From positions 1 to 24,853 of the forward strand of contig JAICVT010000011.1 in NCBI GenBank assembly GCA_025935235.1: DNA of 24,853 bases, in the 5' to 3' direction. Origin of the DNA: Ktedonobacterales bacterium (GTDB taxonomy: Bacteria > Chloroflexota > Ktedonobacteria > Ktedonobacterales > JADMIN01). Made by a program: the position numbers and the translations under genes. The notes under the pieces are model-generated. The model saw only the letters and a list, made by a program, of their open reading frames with translations, did not search any database and was not told the origin of the DNA. Each line of letters begins with the position of its first letter. The first letter of the stretch is position 1. This document shows, in pieces, positions 1 to 7,220 of the stretch.

Positions 1-1
1 G

Positions 2-289
2 ACAAACGCGGGCTACACCACGTCCAACTTCTATTTCCCACCGGCTGAACGCGCGTACACGGCGAACAACGCCATCGTACTCAACACATTACCGGCGATG
101 GAGCCAGCGAACAATGGTGACCTGATCTACAATGGGCTGTGGGTAGACGAGCAGGTCAAGGTGCCGTCTACATACAGTTCCAGCGCCACCTGGACACTCT
201 GCGCTGAGGCGCCGCAAACCAATGACGCCGACGTGGTGGCGATCGGGGTCTTCGCGCTCGGCCAGAGCCCGGTACACCTGGTGCAGTAG
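2..289 (+). CDS. C-terminal part of an unidentified protein (5' end outside window)
   Basis: An open frame runs from the left edge to a TAG at 287-289, giving about 95 residues of C-terminus. The peptide is rich in Asn, Thr, Tyr, Ser and small residues (for example FYFPPAERAYTANNA and VPSTYSSSATW) and has one Cys. That composition resembles an extracellular beta-rich domain more than a cytosolic enzyme. I recognise no family and see no membrane segment or motif in the visible part. Codon use matches the neighbouring genes, so the frame is likely real. The start, full length and function cannot be judged from this window. Confidence 0.6.
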   Translation, partial: TNAGYTTSNFYFPPAERAYTANNAIVLNTLPAMEPANNGDLIYNGLWVDEQVKVPSTYSSSATWTLCAEAPQTNDADVVAIGVFALGQSPVHLVQ

Positions 290-307
290 CGGCTGACGCC
301 GCACATT

Positions 308-364
308 CGACGCCCTCTCGCGCTGTCGCGTACACTATGGTGTGGCGGCGCCGAGAGGGCGTCG
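308..364. repeat. Perfect 13-bp inverted repeat upstream of queA
   Basis: CGACGCCCTCTCG at 308-320 is exactly reverse-complementary to CGAGAGGGCGTCG at 352-364, with a 31-nt loop. It lies between the upstream stop (289) and the queA start (395). No T-run follows the right arm, so it is not a typical intrinsic terminator. A TACACT hexamer that could serve as a -10 lies in the loop at 331-336, but no good -35 is visible. It may be a leader structure or an operator. Confidence 0.6.
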
Positions 365-394
365 TGCGTCGTGAGAGGATATTCGACCAGACCC

Positions 395-1450
395 ATGCGC
401 ATCTCTGATTTCGATTACACCCTGCCGCCGGAGCGCATCGCGCAGTCGCCGGTCGAGCCGCGCGACAGCTCGCGGCTACTGGTGGTCCATCGAGACACGG
501 GCGCGTTCGAGCATCGCATCTTCCGCGAGATCACCGACTACCTGCGCCCAGGCGATTTGCTGGTGGCCAACCAGAGCCGCGTGCTGCCTGCACGGCTGCG
601 CGGCGTGAAGGCCGAGACGGGCGGCCAGGTGGAGGTCTTGCTGCTGACGGCGCGCAGCGATGTCGGCCCGAACTGCTGGGAGGCGCTGGTCAAGCCGGGC
701 AGGCGCATTCATCCGGGGCAGCGGCTCAGCTTCGGCGACGGCGCGCTGCTGGCCGAGGCGCTGGAGACGACGCCCTCCGGCGGGCGGATCATCCGGCTGA
801 CGGCGCGCGAGGGGACGGTGGCCGAGGCGGTCGAGCGGGTCGGGGTGACGCCGTTGCCGCCCTACATCCACGAGCCACTGGCCGACGCCGAGCGCTACCA
901 GACCGTCTATGCGCGCGAGCCTGGATCCGCCGCCGCGCCGACCGCTGGCCTGCACTTCAGCACTGAGCTGCTGGAGCAGGTCGGGGCGATGGGTGTAGGC
1001 ATCGCCTACGTGACGCTGCATATCGGGCTGGATACGTTTCGCCCGGTCGAGAAGGACGACCTGAGCGAGCATGTCATGCACAGCGAGGAGATCGAGCTGA
1101 CGCCCGAAACCGCCGCGCGCATCAACGTGACACGCGCGGCGGGCGGGCGCATCATCGCCGTCGGCACCACCTCGGTGCGCACGCTCGAAGCGGTCGCCCA
1201 GCTCACCGCCGAGGCGGGCGCTGAGGGCGTGGTGACGCCCTATCGCGGGCGCACGCAACTCTTCATCACGCCGGGCTACCAGTTCCGGGCGGTGGATGCG
1301 ATGATAACCAATTTCCATTTGCCGCGCTCGACACTGCTGGCGCTGGTCAGCGCGTTCGCCGGGCGCGAGCTGATCGCACGCGCCTATCAGGAGGCCATCG
1401 CGCGGGAGTATCGGTTCTACAGCTTCGGCGACGCCATGCTGCTGCTGTAG
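395..1450 (+). CDS. queA: S-adenosylmethionine:tRNA ribosyltransferase-isomerase QueA
   Basis: QueA transfers and isomerises the ribosyl moiety of S-adenosylmethionine onto preQ1-modified tRNA to give epoxyqueuosine at the wobble position of GUN anticodons; it acts in the cytosol. The 351-residue product has the usual family length (E. coli about 356). Family features seen are the N-terminal DFDYTLPPERIAQSP, the central GLDTFRPV followed by EHVMHSEEIEL, TTSVRTLEA, and the C-terminal TNFHLPRSTLLALVSAF. I chose ATG 395 because the family starts at M-R-I-S-D-F-D-Y. A GTG at 371 would add eight unconserved residues, although the purine-rich GAGAGG near 373-378 lies closer to that codon. No other queuosine gene (tgt, queC-F, queG) is in the window. 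Confidence 0.95.
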   Translation: MRISDFDYTLPPERIAQSPVEPRDSSRLLVVHRDTGAFEHRIFREITDYLRPGDLLVANQSRVLPARLRGVKAETGGQVEVLLLTARSDVGPNCWEALVKPGRRIHPGQRLSFGDGALLAEALETTPSGGRIIRLTAREGTVAEAVERVGVTPLPPYIHEPLADAERYQTVYAREPGSAAAPTAGLHFSTELLEQVGAMGVGIAYVTLHIGLDTFRPVEKDDLSEHVMHSEEIELTPETAARINVTRAAGGRIIAVGTTSVRTLEAVAQLTAEAGAEGVVTPYRGRTQLFITPGYQFRAVDAMITNFHLPRSTLLALVSAFAGRELIARAYQEAIAREYRFYSFGDAMLLL

Positions 1451-1482
1451 GGGTGAGGGCCACAGCAGGCGAGCGCGCGCGG

Positions 1483-1512
1483 TTGACGCGCCGCCAGACG
1501 ACGCCGTATACT
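1483..1512 (+). promoter_or_regulatory. Sigma70-type promoter for the HTH gene
   Basis: TTGACG (1483-1488), an 18-nt spacer and TATACT (1507-1512) give a near-consensus housekeeping promoter. It lies just after the queA stop and reads towards the gene at 1634. The predicted start near 1519 leaves a leader of about 115 nt. Confidence 0.65.
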
Positions 1513-1594
1513 GGCTTGCAATGCAGCACGATGCGCGCCCAACGCGAGCGCCGAAGGGCGGCGGCATCATACCCAATTCAACTGGTTCATTGCA

Positions 1595-1625
1595 GTCCAT
1601 CTGGGCGTCTCTCGGTCCATCTCGG
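1595..1625. repeat. Pair of 11-bp direct repeats in the HTH-gene leader
   Basis: GTCCATCTGGG (1595-1605) and GTCCATCTCGG (1615-1625) match at 10 of 11 positions and start 20 bp apart, about two helical turns. The second copy runs into the GGAGG ribosome-binding site (1624-1628). The position suggests a possible autoregulatory operator; this is inference only. Confidence 0.45.
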
Positions 1626-1633
1626 AGGCTGGC

Positions 1634-1915
1634 ATGATCGTAATGGATGGCGAGGAGTTCCTGACCGCTCAGGAAACCTGTGCGATCTTGGGGGTCAAGC
1701 CGGCGACCCTCTATGCCTATGTCAGTCGTGGACTGCTTGGCAGCTACCGCCAGGGAATGAAGCGTACCCGGCTCTATCGCCGCGATGAAGTGGAACGGCT
1801 CACCCGGCTGCGTGGACCAGACGATGATCGCTCCGCCGCCGACAGCGGCGAGGCAGACGACGCCGATGACGCCGAAGCGCATGAGGATGGCCGCGCCTGG
1901 ATCCCCTATGTCTGA
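1634..1915 (+). CDS. Small helix-turn-helix DNA-binding protein (excisionase/MerR-like HTH)
   Basis: A 93-residue protein. Residues about 9-60 form a winged-HTH of the excisionase/MerR (HTH_17) type: LTAQETCAILGVKPATLYAY is the helix-turn-helix, followed by SRGLLGSYRQG and TRLYRRDEVERL, the usual 'wing then helix' ending. The rest (about 61-93) is an acidic Asp/Glu/Ala tail, probably disordered. The HTH also resembles the DNA-binding module at the N-terminus of some bacterial citrate synthases, but no citrate synthase follows. A strong SD (GGAGG, 1624-1628, 5-nt spacing) fixes ATG 1634. The gene has its own promoter at 1483-1512. It is likely a transcription regulator; its target is unknown, but the direct repeats in its leader are a candidate. 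Confidence 0.75.
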   Translation: MIVMDGEEFLTAQETCAILGVKPATLYAYVSRGLLGSYRQGMKRTRLYRRDEVERLTRLRGPDDDRSAADSGEADDADDAEAHEDGRAWIPYV

Positions 1916-2063
1916 GGCAAGCGGCGGGGCTGGGATCATACGCCGCATCCTAACGCGCGCCTGATCCGCGCTGGCTCGACCGATGACTCGACCCGGCTGC
2001 CCCTCAGCGCATGCTACACAGGATGTCGGCCCAGGATCATCAGCATGGTTGGCGGTTGGCGCG
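1916..2063. other. Intergenic stretch before the 11-bp tandem array
   Basis: No coding frame with convincing codon use was found. A TGC-TACACA sequence at 2012-2019 looks like an extended -10 element, but no -35 partner is evident. Nothing else is supported here. Confidence 0.3.
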
Positions 2064-2118
2064 GTGAAGCGAGCGTGAAGCGAGCGTGAAGCGAGCGTGA
2101 AGCGAGCGTGAAGCAAGG
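2064..2118. repeat. Tandem array of an 11-bp unit (4 perfect copies plus 1 degenerate)
   Basis: GTGAAGCGAGC is repeated exactly at 2064-2074, 2075-2085, 2086-2096 and 2097-2107, then in the variant GTGAAGCAAGG (2108-2118). The array abuts the start of the hydrolase-fold gene, and the last, divergent copy supplies the AAGG that may act as its ribosome-binding site. Confidence 0.9.
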
Positions 2119-2129
2119 TGGCAGATGCG

Positions 2130-2804
2130 ATGGCAGACGTATTGGAGCGACGAGTCACCTTCCCCAGCGGCGCCCGGCCACCAGTGCTGCTCGAAGGCGT
2201 CATCGCGCGGGCCAGCGCCTCAGGCGGCGCGCCCACGGCGGGCCAGCCGGTCGCGGTGCTGTGCCACCCGCAGCCGCTGACCTCCAATATGAGCGATCCC
2301 CTCACCATGCGCCTCGCCAGTGATCTCGCCGCAGCGGGCTTCATCACGCTGCGCTTCAACTTCCGTGGGGTGGGAGCCAGCGAGGGTCAGCAGACCGATG
2401 GCCGCCTGGAGCCGCTCGACCTGGCCGGCGCGGTGGAGTTCGCGCTGGCTGAGCCGGGCGCCGATCGCGAGAAGCTCTGCCTGGTCGGCCACGCCTTCGG
2501 CGCGACGGTCGCGCTGGTTTACGCCGCACACGATCCGCGCGTCAAGACGGTGGTGGCGATCAGCCCGCCGATCTTCCGTTTGACGCCGGAGTTGGCGACC
2601 TTCGAGCGACCAAAACTGTTCATCACGGGCGAGCACGACGAGGTGTCGCCGCGCCACAAGCTGGAGCCCTGGATCGAGCGCCTGCCCGCGCGCGGACTCA
2701 AGATCATCTCGGGCGCGCGTCACCTGATGCGCGGCTACGAGACAACGGCGGCTCAGGCTGTTGTACACTATCTGGTACGCTGGGCCGCAACGCCTGGTGT
2801 GTAG
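2130..2804 (+). CDS. Alpha/beta-hydrolase-fold protein lacking the nucleophile serine
   Basis: About 224 residues with the fold of short bacterial alpha/beta hydrolases (COG2945-like). It shows VAVLCHPQPL (oxyanion strand), RFNFRGVGASEG, a nucleophile-elbow position reading LVGHAFGATVAL, the acid-bearing strand FITGEHDEVSP, and the His-bearing SGARHLM. The elbow should read G-x-S-x-G, but the codons (ggc cac gcc ttc ggc) give G-H-A-F-G, so the catalytic Ser is Ala while the Asp and His remain. It is therefore probably not a normal serine hydrolase; it could be a binding protein or use another mechanism. ATG 2130 is 12 nt after AAGG in the last tandem-repeat copy; an in-frame GTG at 2118 is the alternative. 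It lies 117 nt before the helicase on the same strand. Confidence 0.8.
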   Translation: MADVLERRVTFPSGARPPVLLEGVIARASASGGAPTAGQPVAVLCHPQPLTSNMSDPLTMRLASDLAAAGFITLRFNFRGVGASEGQQTDGRLEPLDLAGAVEFALAEPGADREKLCLVGHAFGATVALVYAAHDPRVKTVVAISPPIFRLTPELATFERPKLFITGEHDEVSPRHKLEPWIERLPARGLKIISGARHLMRGYETTAAQAVVHYLVRWAATPGV

Positions 2805-2906
2805 TTGGTGGGGTCGGCGGGTCATGGCGCCTGCCGCCGCGTGGACACGCCTCCCGGTGGGCCCGCAAGCGAGTCGGCGGCCAAATCAGCCATGTCAGCC
2901 ACTAGC

Positions 2907-2914
2907 AGGTGAGA
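2907..2914 (+). promoter_or_regulatory. Ribosome-binding site deciding the helicase GTG start
   Basis: AGGTGAGA lies 7 nt upstream of the GTG at 2922, an ideal SD distance. It selects that non-ATG codon as the start of the helicase. Confidence 0.6.
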
Positions 2915-2921
2915 GTGCGCC

Positions 2922-4676
2922 GTGCCAAATGTAGCTAACCCGATCGTTGTCCAGGGCGACCGCACGATATTGCTCGAAGTCGACCATCCGCTGTATGCCG
3001 AGGCGCGCGATGCGCTGGCGCAGTTCGCGGAGCTGGAGAAGTCGCCCGAACACATCCACACCTATCGGTTGACGCCACTCTCGCTGTGGAACGCCGCCGC
3101 CGCCGGGCTGGCTGCCGCATCGGTGATTGCCTCACTCAACGACCTCAGCCGCTACGATCTGCCACCCAACGTAGTCGCCGACGTCCGCGATTACATCGGG
3201 CGCTATGGGCGGCTCAAGCTGCTGCGCGAGGGCGGGGATCTGGTGCTGCGCTCCGATGACATCGCCCTGATCGCGGAAGTCGCGCGCCACAAGCGCACCA
3301 GAGAATATGTGCTGGACCAGCGTGACGCCAACACGCTGACGCTGGATGCGGCGCGACGCGGGCATGTGAAGCAGGCGCTGGTGGCGATTGGCTACCCCGC
3401 CGAGGACCTGGCAGGCTACACTGACGGCGAGGCGATGCCGCTGGATGTGCGCGAGCAGACCGCGCAGGGCGAGGCGTTCGCGCTGCGTCAGTATCAACGC
3501 GACGCCGTACACGCCTTCTATGCCAACGGCTCGACTAGCGGCGGCAGCGGCGTGGTGGTGCTGCCGTGCGGCGCGGGCAAGACGGTGGTGGGCATCGGCG
3601 CGATGGCCGCGATTGGCCGCGCCACGCTGATTCTTTCGCCGAACACCATCGCCGTGCGCCAATGGATTAGCGAGATACTCGATAAGACCTCGCTGACCGC
3701 CGACCAGATCGGCGAGTATACCGGCGAGCGCAAGGACATTCGCCCCGTCACGGTGACGACCTACCAGATGCTGACCTATCGCGCCAGCGAGGATGGTGAC
3801 TTCCCGCACTTTGGTCTGATGACCGGCCACGACTGGGGACTCATCATCTACGACGAGGTGCATCTGTTGCCCGCGCCGATCTTCCGCATCACGGCGGAGA
3901 TTCAGGCGCGGCGGCGGCTGGGGCTGACGGCGACGCTGGTGCGCGAGGATGGCCGCGAGGCCGATGTCTTCGGGCTGATCGGGCCGAAGCGCTTCGATGT
4001 GCCCTGGCGCGAGCTGGAGCGGCAAGGCTGGATCGCCACGGCGGAGTGCCACGAGATTCGCGTCGCCTTGCCCGACGAGGATCGCCTGACCTATGCCGTC
4101 TCGGAGGAGCGCGAGAAATATCGCATGGCCGCCGAGAACCAGACCAAAATCGCCGTGACGCGCGAGCTGCTGAATCGCCACGCCGACGACCAGATCCTCA
4201 TCATCGGCCAGTATCTCGACCAATTGAAGGAGCTGGCCAAGTTGCTCGATGCGCCGCTGCTGACCGGTCGCACCAACAACAGCCAGCGCGAGAAGCTCTA
4301 CGATCAATTCCGCCAGGGCAAGATCAAGCGACTGGTGGTCAGCAAGGTGGCGAACTTTGCCATTGATCTGCCCGACGCCAACGTCGCCATCCAGGTCTCA
4401 GGCACGTTTGGCTCACGGCAAGAGGAGGCGCAGCGCCTGGGGCGGCTCTTGCGCCCCAAATCGGACGGGCGGCCCGCGCACTTCTACACCATCGTCACGC
4501 GCGACACCCGCGACCAGGAGTTCTCATCCAATCGCCAGCTCTTCCTGACAGAGCAGGGCTATCGCTATACCATAGACGATGCCGAGTCGCTGGGGCTGCT
4601 GCGCGCCGCCAACGAGCCGGTGCGGCTCCGCGAGCGCGAGAGCCGCTCCACCCGGCGCGCGGCGGGGCAGGCGTAG
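2922..4676 (+). CDS. XPB/Ssl2-type DNA repair helicase (SF2, DEVH box)
   Basis: A 584-residue 3'-5' DNA helicase related to eukaryotic/archaeal XPB. Residues 1-160 match the XPB-type N-terminal region (family knowledge; TYRLTPLSLWNAAAAGL is typical). The helicase core follows: the Q-like RQYQRDAV at 189-196, Walker A LPCGAGKT at 214-221, DEVH at 311-314, GLTAT at 334-338, and directly after it the XPB-specific RED triplet at 341-343. HD2 contains SKVANFAIDLP (about 474-484) and motif VI QEEAQRLGRLLRP at 500-512. All motifs are intact. The expected role is nucleotide-excision or related repair; bacterial XPBs are poorly studied, and the archaeal partner nuclease Bax1 is not seen nearby. The GTG start is supported by AGGTGAGA. 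The PAC2 gene follows on the same strand after 176 nt. Confidence 0.93.
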   Translation: MPNVANPIVVQGDRTILLEVDHPLYAEARDALAQFAELEKSPEHIHTYRLTPLSLWNAAAAGLAAASVIASLNDLSRYDLPPNVVADVRDYIGRYGRLKLLREGGDLVLRSDDIALIAEVARHKRTREYVLDQRDANTLTLDAARRGHVKQALVAIGYPAEDLAGYTDGEAMPLDVREQTAQGEAFALRQYQRDAVHAFYANGSTSGGSGVVVLPCGAGKTVVGIGAMAAIGRATLILSPNTIAVRQWISEILDKTSLTADQIGEYTGERKDIRPVTVTTYQMLTYRASEDGDFPHFGLMTGHDWGLIIYDEVHLLPAPIFRITAEIQARRRLGLTATLVREDGREADVFGLIGPKRFDVPWRELERQGWIATAECHEIRVALPDEDRLTYAVSEEREKYRMAAENQTKIAVTRELLNRHADDQILIIGQYLDQLKELAKLLDAPLLTGRTNNSQREKLYDQFRQGKIKRLVVSKVANFAIDLPDANVAIQVSGTFGSRQEEAQRLGRLLRPKSDGRPAHFYTIVTRDTRDQEFSSNRQLFLTEQGYRYTIDDAESLGLLRAANEPVRLRERESRSTRRAAGQA

Positions 4677-4774
4677 CGGTTCGCGCGGGTGGAGTTACGA
4701 TCAAATCGTGCGACAGGCCGGAGAGTAGTGCTTTGGGTTCCAGAGAGCAGGGCTGCGCGAAGCTGTGGAGGCGA

Positions 4775-4783
4775 TGGTATACT
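4775..4783 (+). promoter_or_regulatory. Possible extended -10 promoter for the PAC2 gene
   Basis: TGG-TATACT (4775-4783) is a good extended -10 element, 70 nt before the PAC2 start. No recognisable -35 lies 16-18 nt upstream, so this is tentative. Confidence 0.4.
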
Positions 4784-4852
4784 GATGGCTAACGCTGGCG
4801 GGAATGTCAGCGCATATGCAGGAGTGTCCGAGCCACAGGGGGCGGCGCACGT

Positions 4853-5812
4853 ATGGAACATACACATATCTCCCGGGCCCAGCAACCTGAGCGCGCGATC
4901 CTGATCGGCGCATTCGCTGGATGGAATGACGCCGCCTCCGCTGCCACCTGGGCTGTCAAGTTTCTCGTCAACCAGTGGGACGCCGAGCCGTTCGCCGAGA
5001 TTGATCCTGACGAGTTCTATGATTTCAGCGAGTCGCGCCCGACGGCCCGCATCTCGAGTGGCGCGCTGAAGCGCTTCAGTTGGCCGTCCAATCGCTACTA
5101 CATCCACCGCGCCAGCGAGGACGAAGAGCGCCGTCGCGACGTCATCCTCTTCATCGGCGAAGAGCCACACCTGCGCTGGAAGACCTTCGCGCGCGAGCTG
5201 GTGACCTACAGCCGGCAATTGCATGTCGAAGAGATCGCGCTGCTGGGCGTCTTCTCGGCGGAGGCGCCACACACCGCGCCCGTGCGGATCTCCGGCGCCG
5301 CCAGCCGCGCCGCGACGCTGCGCCAGATGGATGCGCTGGGAGTCGACCGCGCCACCTACAGCGGGCCGACGGGCATCCTCACGGCGGTGCAGGATGTCGC
5401 TCGTCGCGAGAATGTCAGCACGACCAGCCTATGGGCGGGCGCGCCGCACTATGTCGCCGCCTCTCCCAATCTGCCGGTGGCTGAGGCGCTGCTGAGAGCA
5501 CTCAACCAACTCTATCACCTCGATCTCAGCCTGAAGGATCTGGCGCGGGCCGCGCAGCGCTTCAATACGCGCGTCTCGAATCTGGTGGCCGCCGATCCCG
5601 ACGTGACAGCCTACGTGCATGACCTGGAGCAGAAACTCCAACACGCCGAGGCAGGCGAGGACGTGGAGGGAGAAGGCTTCAATCCCGACCTCTCAGGCAT
5701 CCACAACATCTCGCGTCTGGGCGAACTTCCCTCACCTGAGGAGGCAATTCTGGATGTCGAAGCCTATCTGCGGCGACGACGCGAGCAGAATGGCACGAAT
5801 GACGCGGAATAG
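4853..5812 (+). CDS. PAC2-family protein (proteasome-assembly-chaperone-like fold)
   Basis: A 319-residue protein recognised as PAC2 family from AILIGAFAGWNDAASAATWAVKFL (split here: AILIGAFAGWNDAAS then AATWAVKFL), the DPDEFYDFSESRPTAR strand-turn, VILFIGEEPHLRW, IALLGVFSAEAPHTAPV, TGILTAVQ, and SLWAGAPHYVAASPNLPVAEALL. In Actinobacteria and Chloroflexota such single-chain PAC2 proteins are common and of uncertain function; the fold is shared with eukaryotic 20S-proteasome assembly chaperones. The C-terminal about 90 residues are helical and charged (QKLQHAEAGEDVEGEG), ending in RRRREQNGTNDAE. The ATG at 4853 follows AGGGGGCGG with suitable spacing. No proteasome subunit gene is in the window, so a proteasome link is not shown here. 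Confidence 0.85.
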   Translation: MEHTHISRAQQPERAILIGAFAGWNDAASAATWAVKFLVNQWDAEPFAEIDPDEFYDFSESRPTARISSGALKRFSWPSNRYYIHRASEDEERRRDVILFIGEEPHLRWKTFARELVTYSRQLHVEEIALLGVFSAEAPHTAPVRISGAASRAATLRQMDALGVDRATYSGPTGILTAVQDVARRENVSTTSLWAGAPHYVAASPNLPVAEALLRALNQLYHLDLSLKDLARAAQRFNTRVSNLVAADPDVTAYVHDLEQKLQHAEAGEDVEGEGFNPDLSGIHNISRLGELPSPEEAILDVEAYLRRRREQNGTNDAE

Positions 5813-6080
5813 ACTGGCCGAGATCGTCGGAAGTGGTGAAAAGCGCCTAGTCGAGCGAATACGGTGTGACTTCGTTCCGCCACGGCGCGTAACAACTAAC
5901 AAGAAGGTAAGGTCTATCCGCGTCGTCACACTCCTCGTGCGATTCCTTCCGCGTGCGCGCCCCGCAAGGACCCTGACGACTGGCGACGATACCACAGCAT
6001 GCCAGATTCCCCTCGCTCGCGCCCTCCAGCTCGCGCGAGCCAGGCGCAGGAGATGAACACCAGTGACATGGAGGCCAAGA

Positions 6081-7022
6081 GTGGACCCGTATCATCCAGT
6101 GGAGCGCCCGCAATCCGCACGCGCAAGGCAGCGTCAAAAGACGAACTCGAGCAGCGCGCGTCGCCGATCCATGCAGCCATCAGGCGGTGTGGTCTCTCCT
6201 CGTCGCGGCGAGGACGAGGCGAACCAGCGTCTCCGGGGCGGCCAGGGCGAGATGGATGACGCGCCTGAGACGGGCTACGGCGCTAGCGGCGCGCTGCGCG
6301 ATCGGCTGCAATCAGGCGCGACCGCCACGGTGGCCGCGGTGACTGAGCAGATGCGTCGGGTGACGCCGCAGCTCAAGGAGCTGAACCGCCGCATGCGTGA
6401 TCCGCTGGCGCGGCCCACCACCTGGATTGTCGAGCCGTCGTGGTATGAGCGCGCCCATAGCTGGTTTGCGGATCGAATGCCCTTTAGCTGGCGTGAGCGG
6501 GCGCGCCGCCGTGGCTTCTGGCGTCGGCGTGTGCTGCCGATTGTGGCGCTACTGGCCGCGCTGGCGGTCGGCCTGGGGGTCGGCGTTTTCGCGCTCAAGG
6601 CCGCTGGTCACGCGGCGGGTGCGCTGAACCTGACGCCCGCACCTGCCGCGCAAGCGACGGCTGGCGGCTCGGTGATGATCTCGCCGCTCAACAACGTCTC
6701 GACCACGCCCACGCCGCTGGGCGAGCAATATGATGTCGGCGTGTGGACATCCGATACGCTGCCACAGGGCGGCTCGGTGACCGTCTATGCGCGTGTCTCA
6801 AACAATACCCAGCCACAGTCCGGCGTCAAGGTCTACATCAGCGCGAATACGCCGCGAGGAACCCTGACCAGCAGCGCGCTGACCACTGATAGCTATGGCC
6901 TGGTCTCGTGGAAGCTCAACTATGGCAATGTCGGGAACCAGAAGCCGATCTATCTAACAGCCACAACCAGCATCGGCGGCCAGAACTATAGCGGGACGTA
7001 CACCTTCGTCACCTTCGGCTGA
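6081..7022 (+). CDS. Single-pass membrane protein with C-terminal Ig-like domain
   Basis: I chose GTG 6081 because GGAGG (6070-6074) stands 6 nt before it; other in-frame candidates (GTG 6063, ATG 6171, ATG 6252) have poorer SDs. The 313-residue product has a basic, low-complexity N-terminus, a cytosolic segment, the Arg-rich stretch ARRRGFWRRR, then one hydrophobic helix at about 151-174 (VLPIVALLAALAVGLGVGVF). The positive-inside rule puts the C-terminus outside. A Thr/Pro/Ala linker follows, then about 95 residues with Ig-like beta-strand pattern (GSVTVYARVSNNTQP, TDSYGLVSWKLNYGN, QNYSGTYTF) as in bacterial Ig-like or adhesin domains. The role is unknown. A hairpin follows the stop at once. 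Confidence 0.75.
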   Translation: MDPYHPVERPQSARARQRQKTNSSSARRRSMQPSGGVVSPRRGEDEANQRLRGGQGEMDDAPETGYGASGALRDRLQSGATATVAAVTEQMRRVTPQLKELNRRMRDPLARPTTWIVEPSWYERAHSWFADRMPFSWRERARRRGFWRRRVLPIVALLAALAVGLGVGVFALKAAGHAAGALNLTPAPAAQATAGGSVMISPLNNVSTTPTPLGEQYDVGVWTSDTLPQGGSVTVYARVSNNTQPQSGVKVYISANTPRGTLTSSALTTDSYGLVSWKLNYGNVGNQKPIYLTATTSIGGQNYSGTYTFVTFG

Positions 7023-7042
7023 GCGGGCGCCTCACCCCCCAA

Positions 7043-7067
7043 CCCCCTCTCTTTGTAGGAGAGGGGG
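7043..7067 (+). terminator. Hairpin after the Ig-like gene (repeat family copy A)
   Basis: CCCCCTCTC (7043-7051) pairs perfectly with GAGAGGGGG (7059-7067) across a 7-nt loop. It lies 20 nt after the stop codon and 154 nt before the guaA start. There is no T-run, so it may be a REP-like 3' end stabiliser rather than an intrinsic terminator. Related hairpins occur at 9821, 10763 and 24102. Confidence 0.55.
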
Positions 7068-7220
7068 AATGTGTTGCGACGCAGATTCAGGCGGGCAAAC
7101 TCGCAGGTCACGCCGTCAGTGGCAGAGGCGTCCGCGCACTGGCGGGTAGGGCCATCAATGGCGGATAATACAGGGAATGATGTATCCCGCCATGCGCCTG
7201 TGAGACGGAGAGATGCCCGT

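Noticed and set aside
476..2359. Long minus-strand open frame (627 codons) antisense to queA and the HTH gene
   Set aside because: It overlaps intact queA, the HTH gene and its promoter, has low-complexity Arg/Ala/Gln-rich composition and no recognisable domain. It is a mirror of high G/C third positions.
2764..2769. TACACT as a promoter for the helicase gene
   Set aside because: It lies within the hydrolase coding sequence and has no acceptable -35 at 16-18 bp.
3132..4307. Minus-strand frame of 391 codons inside the helicase gene
   Set aside because: The plus strand carries all XPB helicase motifs; the antisense product has no motif and His/Gln/Arg-rich composition.
5813..6080. Possible small genes in the gap between the PAC2 and Ig-like genes
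   Set aside because: Open frames here on both strands overlap one another, lack ribosome-binding sites and have no recognisable sequence; I see nothing supportable in this gap.
7164..7169. GATAAT as a guaA promoter -10
   Set aside because: The sequence 17 bp upstream is GGCGGG, unlike any -35, and no extended -10 is present.
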